Shown here piece after piece: positions 14,801 to 21,153 of a DNA stretch of 21,153 bases. Within the stretch, counting starts at the first letter, position 1. Each line of letters begins with the position of its first letter. Made by a program: the position numbers and the translations under genes. A model generated the notes under the pieces. It was not told the origin of the DNA. It did not search any database and was given only the letters and a program-made list of their open reading frames with translations. This stretch comes from a virus. The DNA is taken from positions 1-21,153 of IMG/VR virus record IMGVR_UViG_3300026551_000007. One strand, written 5' to 3'.

Positions 14801-15811
14801 GTACACGTCTCCGGGCGCGCGGCGAATGTTCGAGACGAGGAGAATGCCTTCGAGTTGTCGCCGCTGACCAGGTGGAGAATCTCCGGCGCGGCGGGGGACA
14901 ATCTGGACGCGGATGTGCCGGGACTGCCGACGTTTGGGATTGCCGTGGCAGGAAGAGGGGGCGTGGAAGTGGCGGCAATCGGCTTCACGTCGTTGGTCAA
15001 TACGCGCACGATCAGCGCGGGAACACTGACGTTGGGCCATTGGAATGAGTTGAACGGGCCATCGACGATCGTTCTGAGTACGGCTATGGCGATCGGCGAC
15101 ACCTCCATGGCACTAGCGATGGCGATTAGCGCGCAGGCAGGCGACTTGGTTCAGATTGAATCGGAAATCGCGGTGGTGCAGCAAGCAGTGAGTAATGCGA
15201 CCACCTGTCAGATGGTTCGGGGTTCGTACGGAAGCAGCGCGGCGACCCACGCAGCGCAGACACCGGTTTATTTCCTGCAGAAGAAAACATTTGTAATGCC
15301 GTTCGCGCGCGACTTTTTTGGAAGCCCGGCGAGTGGGAGCTATGCCTATCCAGTGACGAGTGCCGACGTTCGCATAGCAACCGCGGAACTGTTTGTGACT
15401 AACAGCCGTGGCAACAGCGGCGTAGCGAGAAGAGCCTATACGGCCACGACGGACGTTGGGCTGCGGACGCTTTCGGGCGGGCAACTTTCGATTCAAGTGG
15501 AGGGACCGCTCGCGATACAGACCAATGCCGCGCCGCCGCTTTTGGTAGAAAGCGCGCATTCCGTGAAAGACGTTTATGCCGTGGTGAAAGACGCGCCCAC
15601 CGGCGCGCCAATCACACTCAGCGTGACGCAGAACGGTCAGCCTTATTGCCAGCTCACGATTCCGGTGGGCGCAACCATCTCGAACGTTGTGGATGGATTT
15701 GCGCTCGGGCCGCTCCAGGCCAAGGCGCAGATCGGGCTGGATATTACAGGCGTGGCTCAGACGGCGGACAGCACTCCCGGCCGCGATCTTACGGTGACGA
15801 TTCGTTTGTAG
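11891..15811 (+). CDS. Tail hub / tip protein (DUF2163-like + J-like), 1306 aa, with Cys4 cluster
   Basis: A giant multidomain tail-tip protein. Residues 1-150 are a beta-rich hub domain like DUF2163/phage BR0599-type proteins. Cys156 (KRCPWAF), Cys185 (YRCGYS), Cys207 and Cys214 (CDFTRAQC) form a cluster at the position where lambda gpL and the RcGTA hub carry an iron-sulfur cluster. About 225-690 is a J-like core (GGIEFVPSSVIVRSYGEKG; NPAWVLLDVLRRSGWSLDEI). About 738-856 is FN3-like (TLYYGVSAVDANGAEGG), related to the adaptor's C-terminal module. Around 900-940 is a GPGAGQERTI ... ALKWDVEPDATSSF module, and near 1087-1127 an IESEIAVVQQ...VRGSYGS motif. It would plug the tail and contact the cell. 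ATG 11891 follows the previous stop by 15 nt. Confidence 0.8.
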   Translation: MATIKDLKEQEVPGTPLFLFECKLKSGDVQRWSTHSVTVDGQAYLARVLKHNLFELTSSAEAATDGVSKISITLANADAFFSAIERNIGWKGAQVTVKFLFFDLKNSAAMSESDVAFRGIANPPDESDESTLRLSFVSRLNLQRIFLPEIRIQKRCPWAFPTTAARRQEAVSGGAKGEFSPLYRCGYSADQTGGVGSLNGATPYNTCDFTRAQCEQRGMFDADSANHVTRRFGGIEFVPSSVIVRSYGEKGAHISTALDNQARYNDFVPLLYGTGWYQPPIVFARNDGNLTRTEVLLGAGEITGVVKVIVNGIEIPVGISGTNMTATGWYNVVSLGGRSGNFNTDFSDSAGHPLGDPYGSMALLSVVVPNRISDGRSLPDIKVLIQGLKLARFDSSRAHTDDAFTNNPAWVLLDVLRRSGWSLDEIDLASFASVAQRCDALVHAVDLNGNDTLIPRYQCNLLLTKRRSAGDVVRGIRNACALYLIFSPAGLLQLNAEDTLALQQPGKPAGSNSTEALHGGWPAYEFGDNAFSGILRRENGAVTLRVSSRSAADTPNRYTVEFQDDFNEYQQDSLSLVDIDDSLLCGQDVTTSLAALGLPNFDQAARATALQLYKSVRGNTYVEFETSVKAVGLKPGDLITLTYAKEGFDRQPFRILRIAPGMNFRTAVITAQIHDDEWYNVVNSGGAVLGRQPGFEVGLPRPLVGGVFDSDGVAQFAIGESSAASSDGSITTTLSVGFGVPEKPAASSAGIPLVALNPQVDTTGGNLAGGQTLYYGVSAVDANGAEGGLSFTVKASIPAGTNTSQVTLRSLSFSSTASGFHVYRGTTPAQLLRIAENVVIGAQFVDTGAQPELKGPPDYNYDHANFCWRLELQPEVRVNIHSPTTVGNSSLNMLPNEFNGAKVRITKGPGAGQERTIASSTATVITLALKWDVEPDATSSFLVADSAWQFGATSNASPVSFVVPNRDGATVHVSGRAANVRDEENAFELSPLTRWRISGAAGDNLDADVPGLPTFGIAVAGRGGVEVAAIGFTSLVNTRTISAGTLTLGHWNELNGPSTIVLSTAMAIGDTSMALAMAISAQAGDLVQIESEIAVVQQAVSNATTCQMVRGSYGSSAATHAAQTPVYFLQKKTFVMPFARDFFGSPASGSYAYPVTSADVRIATAELFVTNSRGNSGVARRAYTATTDVGLRTLSGGQLSIQVEGPLAIQTNAAPPLLVESAHSVKDVYAVVKDAPTGAPITLSVTQNGQPYCQLTIPVGATISNVVDGFALGPLQAKAQIGLDITGVAQTADSTPGRDLTVTIRL

Positions 15812-15817
15812 GCGCTC

Positions 15818-18559
15818 ATGGCCGAAATTCTCGAAAAACTGCGTCCGGACCGCGATCTGCAGTGCTACTTCGAGCGGCCCTCCGGGATTGCGGCGCTGAG
15901 TGGAGCCAGTCCGAATGGATTCACTGTTTCCGGAACGTGGCGGCAACAGTTCGATTGGGCAGTGATCGAGTGGAACCGGGACAACGTGTTCGAGCATCCA
16001 GCCTTTCGGTACCTGCCCGACGGGGACCTCAGCGGGTTGACCTTGGCGTACGATGAAACGCGTCTCAACTGCATTCCCATCGACTCCGACTTATATCCAA
16101 CGGTCGATTGGCCGAATCTTCGCGTATGGGCGGATGACGGCACTGGCGAAAAGCTGTACAGAGTGCCACTGAAGAACTACGCCACGCCCATCGAAGGAAG
16201 CTATCAACCGGCTACGGTTCAGTTTCAACTCGGAGGAACTGTAACGGCGGGCGATTATGTCGGACTGGCATTTCTATCCGAGCATTATCCGCACCTGATG
16301 AACGCGGGCGACACGCTGGACTTCGCGATACAAAACATTGTGGCGGGCGTAAATGCGTTTTCGCCGACGATGCGCGCGGTCGGCACCGGAACCACGATCA
16401 CTTTGACGTACATCGGCGCCGGGCAAACTTCCTCGACCAGCACGGCCGGCGCTAATGGCAATCGAATTGGCGTTTACACTTACGTTTCAGGAAGTAAAAC
16501 GGAACAGTGGGACGCGTTGTCAAAGCAGCTCAGCGGGGGAACGTCGCCGTCCAAGTGGCGCCTGGTTTTGCCATTCGCATCGCTGAGCGATCCCATCGTC
16601 GGCCAGATTGCAGCGCATGCAATTCGGAAGATGCGCTGGACGTACTCGGCCGATCTTCAAGCAGGCGCGTTCGTGCGGAGCGAGTTTCAGGTGGTTGTTT
16701 CCAACTGGAGCGTAACGGGATCGGGGCGGACGTATTCAATCGCAGGTCCGGGGAGCAGGCGAATCGAGGACGATGCAAGCGAGGTCGCGTACAGCGGCGC
16801 TTGGAATAGCTCTAGTGGAAATTTTTCCGGTGGGACGATTCACTTCACGAGCACGAATTCCGCGAGCGTAACTTGCCGTTATACATCGATTCAGGCGCAC
16901 AGTTTGTATTTGGGGACGAGGTTTGCTGCGAACGGGACCGTGATTTCAATCTCGGTGGATGGACAGAGCCAGTCAAACTTCAATCTCAACGTGCCGGGAG
17001 AGGATGTCTTGATCAGGAAGCCGTTGGGCCAGCTTGGGCCCGGCACTCACACTGTTGTTGCCACTCATACAGGCAACGCGGGTACATATTTTTATTTCGA
17101 CTTCCTGGAAATCGCGATTCCGACTACAACGCTACCAGTGGAGACTGCGGAAGTGAAGGTGACGCTGGCAACGGATTGGGACACAGACCACTCGATCGCA
17201 CTGGCGCCTGAAAGGACCGCGTGGATGATCGATGCGCTCGGGTTTCATGGGAGGGCGAATCACTATGTCGGCGCACTGTGGTTTTACGAATTGACGCGCG
17301 TTGGCCATCAATACGCGTCGGGTACGATTACGTTCACGGGGTCGCCGGATCCGAACCTGATCACAGAGATTCATATCGGCCGAACGGACCAATCGGCCGG
17401 AACGCAGAACGTCATTGAACATCTGAATCTCATTGGAGATACTGTCGAGACGCTAGCGAAGGCGTTCGAGCTGGAGCTGAATCGAGGTTATACCGCGATT
17501 CGCGCGCAGGCCATTGGGAATCAACTTACGATTTACTCGCGCTCGATGGGGTCCGATGGAAACGCGATTACGCTCGCGACTAGCGCGGCGACTGCCAATC
17601 TCACGATTCAGATTTCAGGCGCCACGCTTGCTGGTGGGACGGATGGCAACTGGCGCACCGACCTGCAGGCGACGCCGCGATTGAATCGCGCCGTTCGAGA
17701 CTGGTGCCAGAGTTTCTATCGCGCACTGAACGCTTACGGCATCGACGTGACTGCTTCCTTCAGCATGGAGCTGCAGCACGGCGATCCATCGCCGGAGGCC
17801 GGCATCGCGCAACGCTATCCAAGCCAGGCTCCGGTGCTGCTCAACACGCCCTCGCTGCAGACAAACTTCTCGCCAGCGAGCACGAACTTCTGGCAGCAGG
17901 TCTACCGGGACATGGCTTCGGTAATGGTTGCGGCGGGTGTGCATCCTTACTTGCAGTTCGGTGAAGTGCAATGGTGGTACTTTCCTTACGACGGCTCCGG
18001 CATGCCGTTTTACGATGCGTACGCCACCAGCACATTCCAAGCGCAGTACGGGCGCCCGCTTACGGTGATCACCAGCAATACAGTGGACCCGCAAACAATC
18101 CCCCAGGAAGCCGCCTTTTTGCCTGGGTTGATCGGTAACTTCACCAACGCAGTGATGAGTTATGTTCGATCGATGTTTCCCGACTGCCGGTTTGAGGTGC
18201 TCTATCCAACGGATGTCAACAACACACCGCTAAACAAGGTGATCAACTATCCGGGCGCGGACTGGACTTCGCAGAAGGTCACATGTCTCAAGACGGAGAG
18301 CTTCACTTATACGTTCAGCCGCGACTTGGACTTGAGCCAGAGCACGATCATGGCCGGCAGCACGAACGGTTTTACTCCATCTCAACGAAGCCACTTAGTT
18401 GGAATCAGCGACGCATCAACCGCGTGGCTGAAGGAGGCGCGGCTAGCGGAGGCGGGCGGGCTGGAGTCCGTGGTGTTGTTCGCGCTGGACCAGTTTTGTC
18501 TGATTGGATATGAACTGCCGTTGTCGACAGGGATGCGCCGCAGCGTTCAACTCGGATAA
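15818..18559 (+). CDS. Tail-tip protein with glycosidase-like TIM barrel and CBM-like domains, 913 aa
   Basis: The last gene of the module, 6 nt after the hub gene. Residues 1-130 are a beta-rich attachment part. About 139-246 and 502-615 are two copies of one domain, each ending in a long strand pair and LSGGT/LAGGT followed by WR. About 325-430 is a jelly-roll-like CBM (SGGTIHFTSTNSASVTCRYT ... FYFDFLEIAIP). A TIM-barrel-like domain seems to start near 465 (AWMIDALGFHGRANHY) and continue at 620-913, with Glu651 in SMELQHGD and Glu716 in QFGEVQWWYF as candidate catalytic residues. Position and barrel recall the RcGTA 'megatron' end protein. It may degrade a surface polysaccharide; activity is unproven. 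Confidence 0.75.
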   Translation: MAEILEKLRPDRDLQCYFERPSGIAALSGASPNGFTVSGTWRQQFDWAVIEWNRDNVFEHPAFRYLPDGDLSGLTLAYDETRLNCIPIDSDLYPTVDWPNLRVWADDGTGEKLYRVPLKNYATPIEGSYQPATVQFQLGGTVTAGDYVGLAFLSEHYPHLMNAGDTLDFAIQNIVAGVNAFSPTMRAVGTGTTITLTYIGAGQTSSTSTAGANGNRIGVYTYVSGSKTEQWDALSKQLSGGTSPSKWRLVLPFASLSDPIVGQIAAHAIRKMRWTYSADLQAGAFVRSEFQVVVSNWSVTGSGRTYSIAGPGSRRIEDDASEVAYSGAWNSSSGNFSGGTIHFTSTNSASVTCRYTSIQAHSLYLGTRFAANGTVISISVDGQSQSNFNLNVPGEDVLIRKPLGQLGPGTHTVVATHTGNAGTYFYFDFLEIAIPTTTLPVETAEVKVTLATDWDTDHSIALAPERTAWMIDALGFHGRANHYVGALWFYELTRVGHQYASGTITFTGSPDPNLITEIHIGRTDQSAGTQNVIEHLNLIGDTVETLAKAFELELNRGYTAIRAQAIGNQLTIYSRSMGSDGNAITLATSAATANLTIQISGATLAGGTDGNWRTDLQATPRLNRAVRDWCQSFYRALNAYGIDVTASFSMELQHGDPSPEAGIAQRYPSQAPVLLNTPSLQTNFSPASTNFWQQVYRDMASVMVAAGVHPYLQFGEVQWWYFPYDGSGMPFYDAYATSTFQAQYGRPLTVITSNTVDPQTIPQEAAFLPGLIGNFTNAVMSYVRSMFPDCRFEVLYPTDVNNTPLNKVINYPGADWTSQKVTCLKTESFTYTFSRDLDLSQSTIMAGSTNGFTPSQRSHLVGISDASTAWLKEARLAEAGGLESVVLFALDQFCLIGYELPLSTGMRRSVQLG

Positions 18560-18577
18560 CAGTGGGACTGCGGTACA

Positions 18578-19852
18578 TTGATACTGGCAGCCGTGATCTC
18601 CGTCCAAAACGTCTCCAAGGTTTATTATCTTTACCAACGTCCCTTCGATCGTGTGCTCGGCAGTTTCGCGCCCGGCAGAAGGCATGCGGCGGAATTCTGG
18701 GCATTGCGCAATATCAACCTGCGCGTTGAGAAAGGCGAAGTGTTCGCGATCGTGGGGCCGAATGGGTCGGGCAAGAGCACGCTGCTTCAAATCATCAGCG
18801 GGATCCTTCAGCCCACAAGCGGGCGGGTTTTGCGCGGCGGACGCGTGGCGGCGCTGCTCGAGTTAGGCGCCGGATTCAACGCCGAATTCAGCGGACGCGA
18901 CAACGTGTATCTGAACGGCGAGATCATGGGGCTGTCGCGGAAGGAGATGGATAAGGCCTTTCCGCAAATTGAGGCTTTCGCCGAGATTGGAAGATTCATC
19001 GACCGTCCGGTGAAAGAATACTCCAGCGGCATGTATGTGCGGCTGGCCTTTTCCACGGCCATTCACATCGATCCCGAAATCCTGATTGTGGATGAAGCGC
19101 TGGCGGTGGGCGACGCGATCTTCGCCAGCCGCTGCATCCGTAAATTCGAAGACCTCCGTCAGAGAAAAGTCACAGTGCTATTGGTCTCGCACGATCTGGG
19201 GCTGGTGAAGCGGCTGGCGGACCGGGCTGCGTTTCTAGTCGAAGGTCAAGTGGCGATGCAGGGAACGCCCAACGACGCGGTGAATCAATATGTGGGTTTC
19301 GTGCTTGACCGGGAGAAGCGTGCCGACGGGGACGGGCAGGATGGCCGCCCGGTTGAGAGCATCGCGGCGAAGAGCAGTTTCCGTCACGGCGACGGCGCCA
19401 GCCGGATCGTCGATATCGGACTTCTGAATAGCGCACACGAACCTGCGCGTGCATTCCGGCCCGGAGATTTGATGATCATCCGAGTTCGCGCTGAATTTCA
19501 TCAAGCGGTATCGAATCCAGTGGTGGGTATTCTCATCCGCAATCGCATCGGCATGGACGTGTTCGGAACCAACACGCGTCTGGAGCACGTTGAGTTAGGG
19601 CAGGTCGAAGCCGGCGAGACGCTTGAAGTGGAATTCGAGACGGATTGCTTACTGAGCCGCCAGGAGTATACACTGACCGTTGCGACTCAGTATTGGAACG
19701 GGCTCAGTCAGGACTGGCTGGACGACGTGATCGACTTCCGGGTCGTGGATACGAAGGACGTAGCGGGAGTGCTGAACTTGAATACTCGAGTGCGCCACCA
19801 AAAGTTCGTTGGAGTACCCGGCCTGGAAGGGAGCCGCGTCCGCCAGTCATGA
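18578..19852 (+). CDS. Polysaccharide ABC transporter ATP-binding protein (Wzt-type)
   Basis: 424 residues from TTG 18578; GTG 18593, five codons on, is an equally plausible start and neither has a clear ribosome-binding site. Numbered from 18578: Walker A GPNGSGKST (60-68), the Wzt/TagH-type LLELGAGFNAEFSGRDN (93-109) in place of a plain Q-loop region, signature YSSGM (148-152), Walker B ILIVDEAL with Glu173, and H-loop His205. About 265-415 is a beta-rich C-terminal domain like Wzt-C, which recognises the polysaccharide to be exported. It powers O-antigen or teichoic-acid-type glycan export across the inner membrane. No permease (Wzm) lies next to it. It follows the phage-like module by only 18-33 nt. 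Confidence 0.92.
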   Translation: MILAAVISVQNVSKVYYLYQRPFDRVLGSFAPGRRHAAEFWALRNINLRVEKGEVFAIVGPNGSGKSTLLQIISGILQPTSGRVLRGGRVAALLELGAGFNAEFSGRDNVYLNGEIMGLSRKEMDKAFPQIEAFAEIGRFIDRPVKEYSSGMYVRLAFSTAIHIDPEILIVDEALAVGDAIFASRCIRKFEDLRQRKVTVLLVSHDLGLVKRLADRAAFLVEGQVAMQGTPNDAVNQYVGFVLDREKRADGDGQDGRPVESIAAKSSFRHGDGASRIVDIGLLNSAHEPARAFRPGDLMIIRVRAEFHQAVSNPVVGILIRNRIGMDVFGTNTRLEHVELGQVEAGETLEVEFETDCLLSRQEYTLTVATQYWNGLSQDWLDDVIDFRVVDTKDVAGVLNLNTRVRHQKFVGVPGLEGSRVRQS

Positions 19853-21153
19853 TATACGCGATCGTATTGGCCATCGTGGTGGGCACGCTTTGCGTAGTGA
19901 CCATCGTCAAGACTCTATCGGTGAAGAACCAGGCCGATTTTCTGGTGGCGGGAAGAAAGCTGCCCTGGCCGGTTCTGGTCTTCACTTTGCTTTCGTCATG
20001 GATCGGCGCGGGCAGTCTCTTTGCCGGCGCAGAGAACGCATACAAAAACGGATTTGCGGCGCTTTGGCAGCCGGCGGGCGGCTGGGCGGGGCTTATCGTG
20101 ATCGCGCTGATCGCCGGGCGCGCGAGGCGCTTTGCGCAGTTCACTGTTCCGGATCTGTTGGAGACTCGCTACAACGCGACGGCGCGTGTGATGGGCACGA
20201 TTGCGATCGTCATTTCATACACCATTATCACCTGCTATCAATTCATAGCCGGAGGAGACATTCTACATCTCGTTTTTCCCGCGATCACGCGTGGCCAGGG
20301 AATGTGCATTATCGCCACTTTCGTGATCGTGTTCACGGCTGCGGCGGGCATGGCCTCGGTGGCGTATCTCGATCTGGTGATCGGTGGGCTGGTGACTACG
20401 ATCGTCATCGTCGCGATTCCATTGTTGCTGCAGAAGGCGGGTGGGTGGAGTCAGGTGACGGCCAATCTTCCAGCGACGCATTTTCAGGTGTTGGGCAACC
20501 TGAGCGCGTGGCAGGCGTTCAACTTGTTGATCCCCACTATGCTGCTGTTGATAGGGAATCAGGGCATGTACCAGAAGTTCTTTTCCGCGCGATCGGAGAG
20601 GGACGCCAAGTTTGCGGTATATGGTTGGATCGTAGGGACTCTCCTGCTCGAGACGCTGCTCGTTTCCGTGGCGGTGATTGGCAGTTCCGAATTCAAGACG
20701 GATCATCCGCGCGAGATCATTCCGATCAGCGCATTTCAGGGCCTGCCGTCCATGGTGGGGGCGATCCTGCTGGGTGGTATTTTTGCGAAGGTCATTTCAA
20801 CCGCGAACAACTATCTGTTCTCACCTTCCACTAATCTAATCCACGATGTCTATGGCCGGTTCATCAATCCACGCGCCTCCGAGCGACGCAAGTTGGTGAT
20901 GTCGAGACTGATAGTGGTTGTGCTGGGTCTGTTTGCCTTGCTCCAGGCCACTAAGTTTGAATCCATTTTAGACGCGGCTGTCTATGCGTATACCGTGTAC
21001 GGCGCGGCCGTGACACCGGCCGTGATGGCGGTGTTCTTTTGGAAGCGCGCGACAGCCCCTGCAGCGATCACGTCCATCGTGTTGGGAGCCGCCATAACGG
21101 TCGGCTTGAACCAGTCCGGTTACAAACTGGCGATTTATCCGGCGTTGGGCGCC
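19849..21153 (+). CDS. Sodium:solute symporter family (SSS) transporter, 3' truncated by window
   Basis: The frame starting at ATG 19849 overlaps the ABC gene stop (ATGA) and stays open to the last base, giving 435 residues; the family is usually 450-550. It is strongly hydrophobic with many membrane helices. Family marks include GRKLPWPVLVFTLLSSWIGA followed by GSLFAGAENAYKNG (residues 35-68), FTVPDLLETRYN (98-109), GNQGMYQKFFSARSERDAK (246-264) and AKVISTANNYLFSPSTNLIH (313-332), where Ser317/Thr318 sit at the usual Na2 sodium site. It should import a small solute with sodium; the substrate cannot be told. Coupling by a 4-nt overlap to a Wzt-type ATPase is unusual. Confidence 0.93.
   Translation, partial: MIYAIVLAIVVGTLCVVTIVKTLSVKNQADFLVAGRKLPWPVLVFTLLSSWIGAGSLFAGAENAYKNGFAALWQPAGGWAGLIVIALIAGRARRFAQFTVPDLLETRYNATARVMGTIAIVISYTIITCYQFIAGGDILHLVFPAITRGQGMCIIATFVIVFTAAAGMASVAYLDLVIGGLVTTIVIVAIPLLLQKAGGWSQVTANLPATHFQVLGNLSAWQAFNLLIPTMLLLIGNQGMYQKFFSARSERDAKFAVYGWIVGTLLLETLLVSVAVIGSSEFKTDHPREIIPISAFQGLPSMVGAILLGGIFAKVISTANNYLFSPSTNLIHDVYGRFINPRASERRKLVMSRLIVVVLGLFALLQATKFESILDAAVYAYTVYGAAVTPAVMAVFFWKRATAPAAITSIVLGAAITVGLNQSGYKLAIYPALGA

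Noticed and set aside
15113-15997. 294-codon minus-strand frame over the hub/barrel gene junction
   Set aside because: It spans the end of one good gene and the start of another on the opposite strand and has no recognisable domain.
1590-18592. Flanking direct repeats (attL/attR) around the module
   Set aside because: By eye I found no shared stretch between the left leader and the short right junction, and there is no tRNA gene at either edge. A computed comparison would be needed to exclude short repeats.
19809-20834. 341-codon + strand frame overlapping the symporter
   Set aside because: The translation is very rich in Arg/Gly/Asp/His with no membrane helices. The frame from ATG 19849 gives a clear sodium:solute symporter over the same bases.
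1-21153. CRISPR arrays, tRNA or rRNA genes, toxin-antitoxin or defence cassettes within the module
   Set aside because: No regularly spaced repeats, cloverleaf-like sequences or accessory small-gene pairs were seen; gaps are short and explained by hairpins or ribosome-binding sites.

Overview
The window looks like a piece of an Acidobacteriota chromosome, most likely Bryobacterales/Solibacterales. This rests on the GC-rich coding style, a C-terminal fragment of a large ASPIC/UnbV- or FG-GAP-type protein of the kind abundant there, and short palindromic repeats of a type I associate with that group. That placement is inference. All recognised genes lie on the + strand.

Layout: (1) 1-1589, ordinary host genes: the end of a large secreted-type protein and a xylose-isomerase-like TIM-barrel enzyme. 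(2) 1590-1770, a leader with a stem-loop after the isomerase gene and a very good intrinsic terminator ending 10 nt before the next start codon. (3) 1771-18559, a compact, uninterrupted tailed-phage morphogenesis module: small packaging-type protein, large terminase, portal, scaffold, major capsid protein, small unknown, head-tail adaptor, tail terminator, tail tube, tail assembly chaperone with a probable -1 frameshift, very short tape measure, two tandem DUF2460-like distal tail proteins, a 1306-residue hub/tip protein with a Cys4 cluster, and a 913-residue tail-tip protein with a glycosidase-like barrel. (4) 18578-21153, host genes again: a Wzt-type polysaccharide ABC transporter ATPase and, overlapping it by 4 nt, a sodium:solute symporter that runs off the window.

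Both edges of the phage-like module are inside the window. Between them I see no integrase, repressor, replication gene, holin/endolysin or tail-fibre chaperone, only the genes needed to build and fill a particle. Gene order, the tiny tape measure (226 aa), the DUF2460-hub-'megatron' tail end and the roughly 17 kb size resemble alphaproteobacterial gene transfer agents (RcGTA). The coat/scaffold pair is more P22-like and there is no capsid protease. The most interesting reading is therefore an uncharacterised gene-transfer-agent-like or domesticated particle system; a defective prophage kept only as its late operon is the main alternative.

Working together: packaging (TerL), portal, scaffold and coat make the head. 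The adaptor and terminator close it. Tube, chaperone and tape measure build a short non-contractile tail. The DUF2460 proteins, hub and barrel protein form the tip, carrying several carbohydrate-binding-like and Ig/FN3-like modules that would face the cell surface. Frame, motif and repeat observations are read directly from the sequence. Family assignments are from memory of motifs, with no database search.
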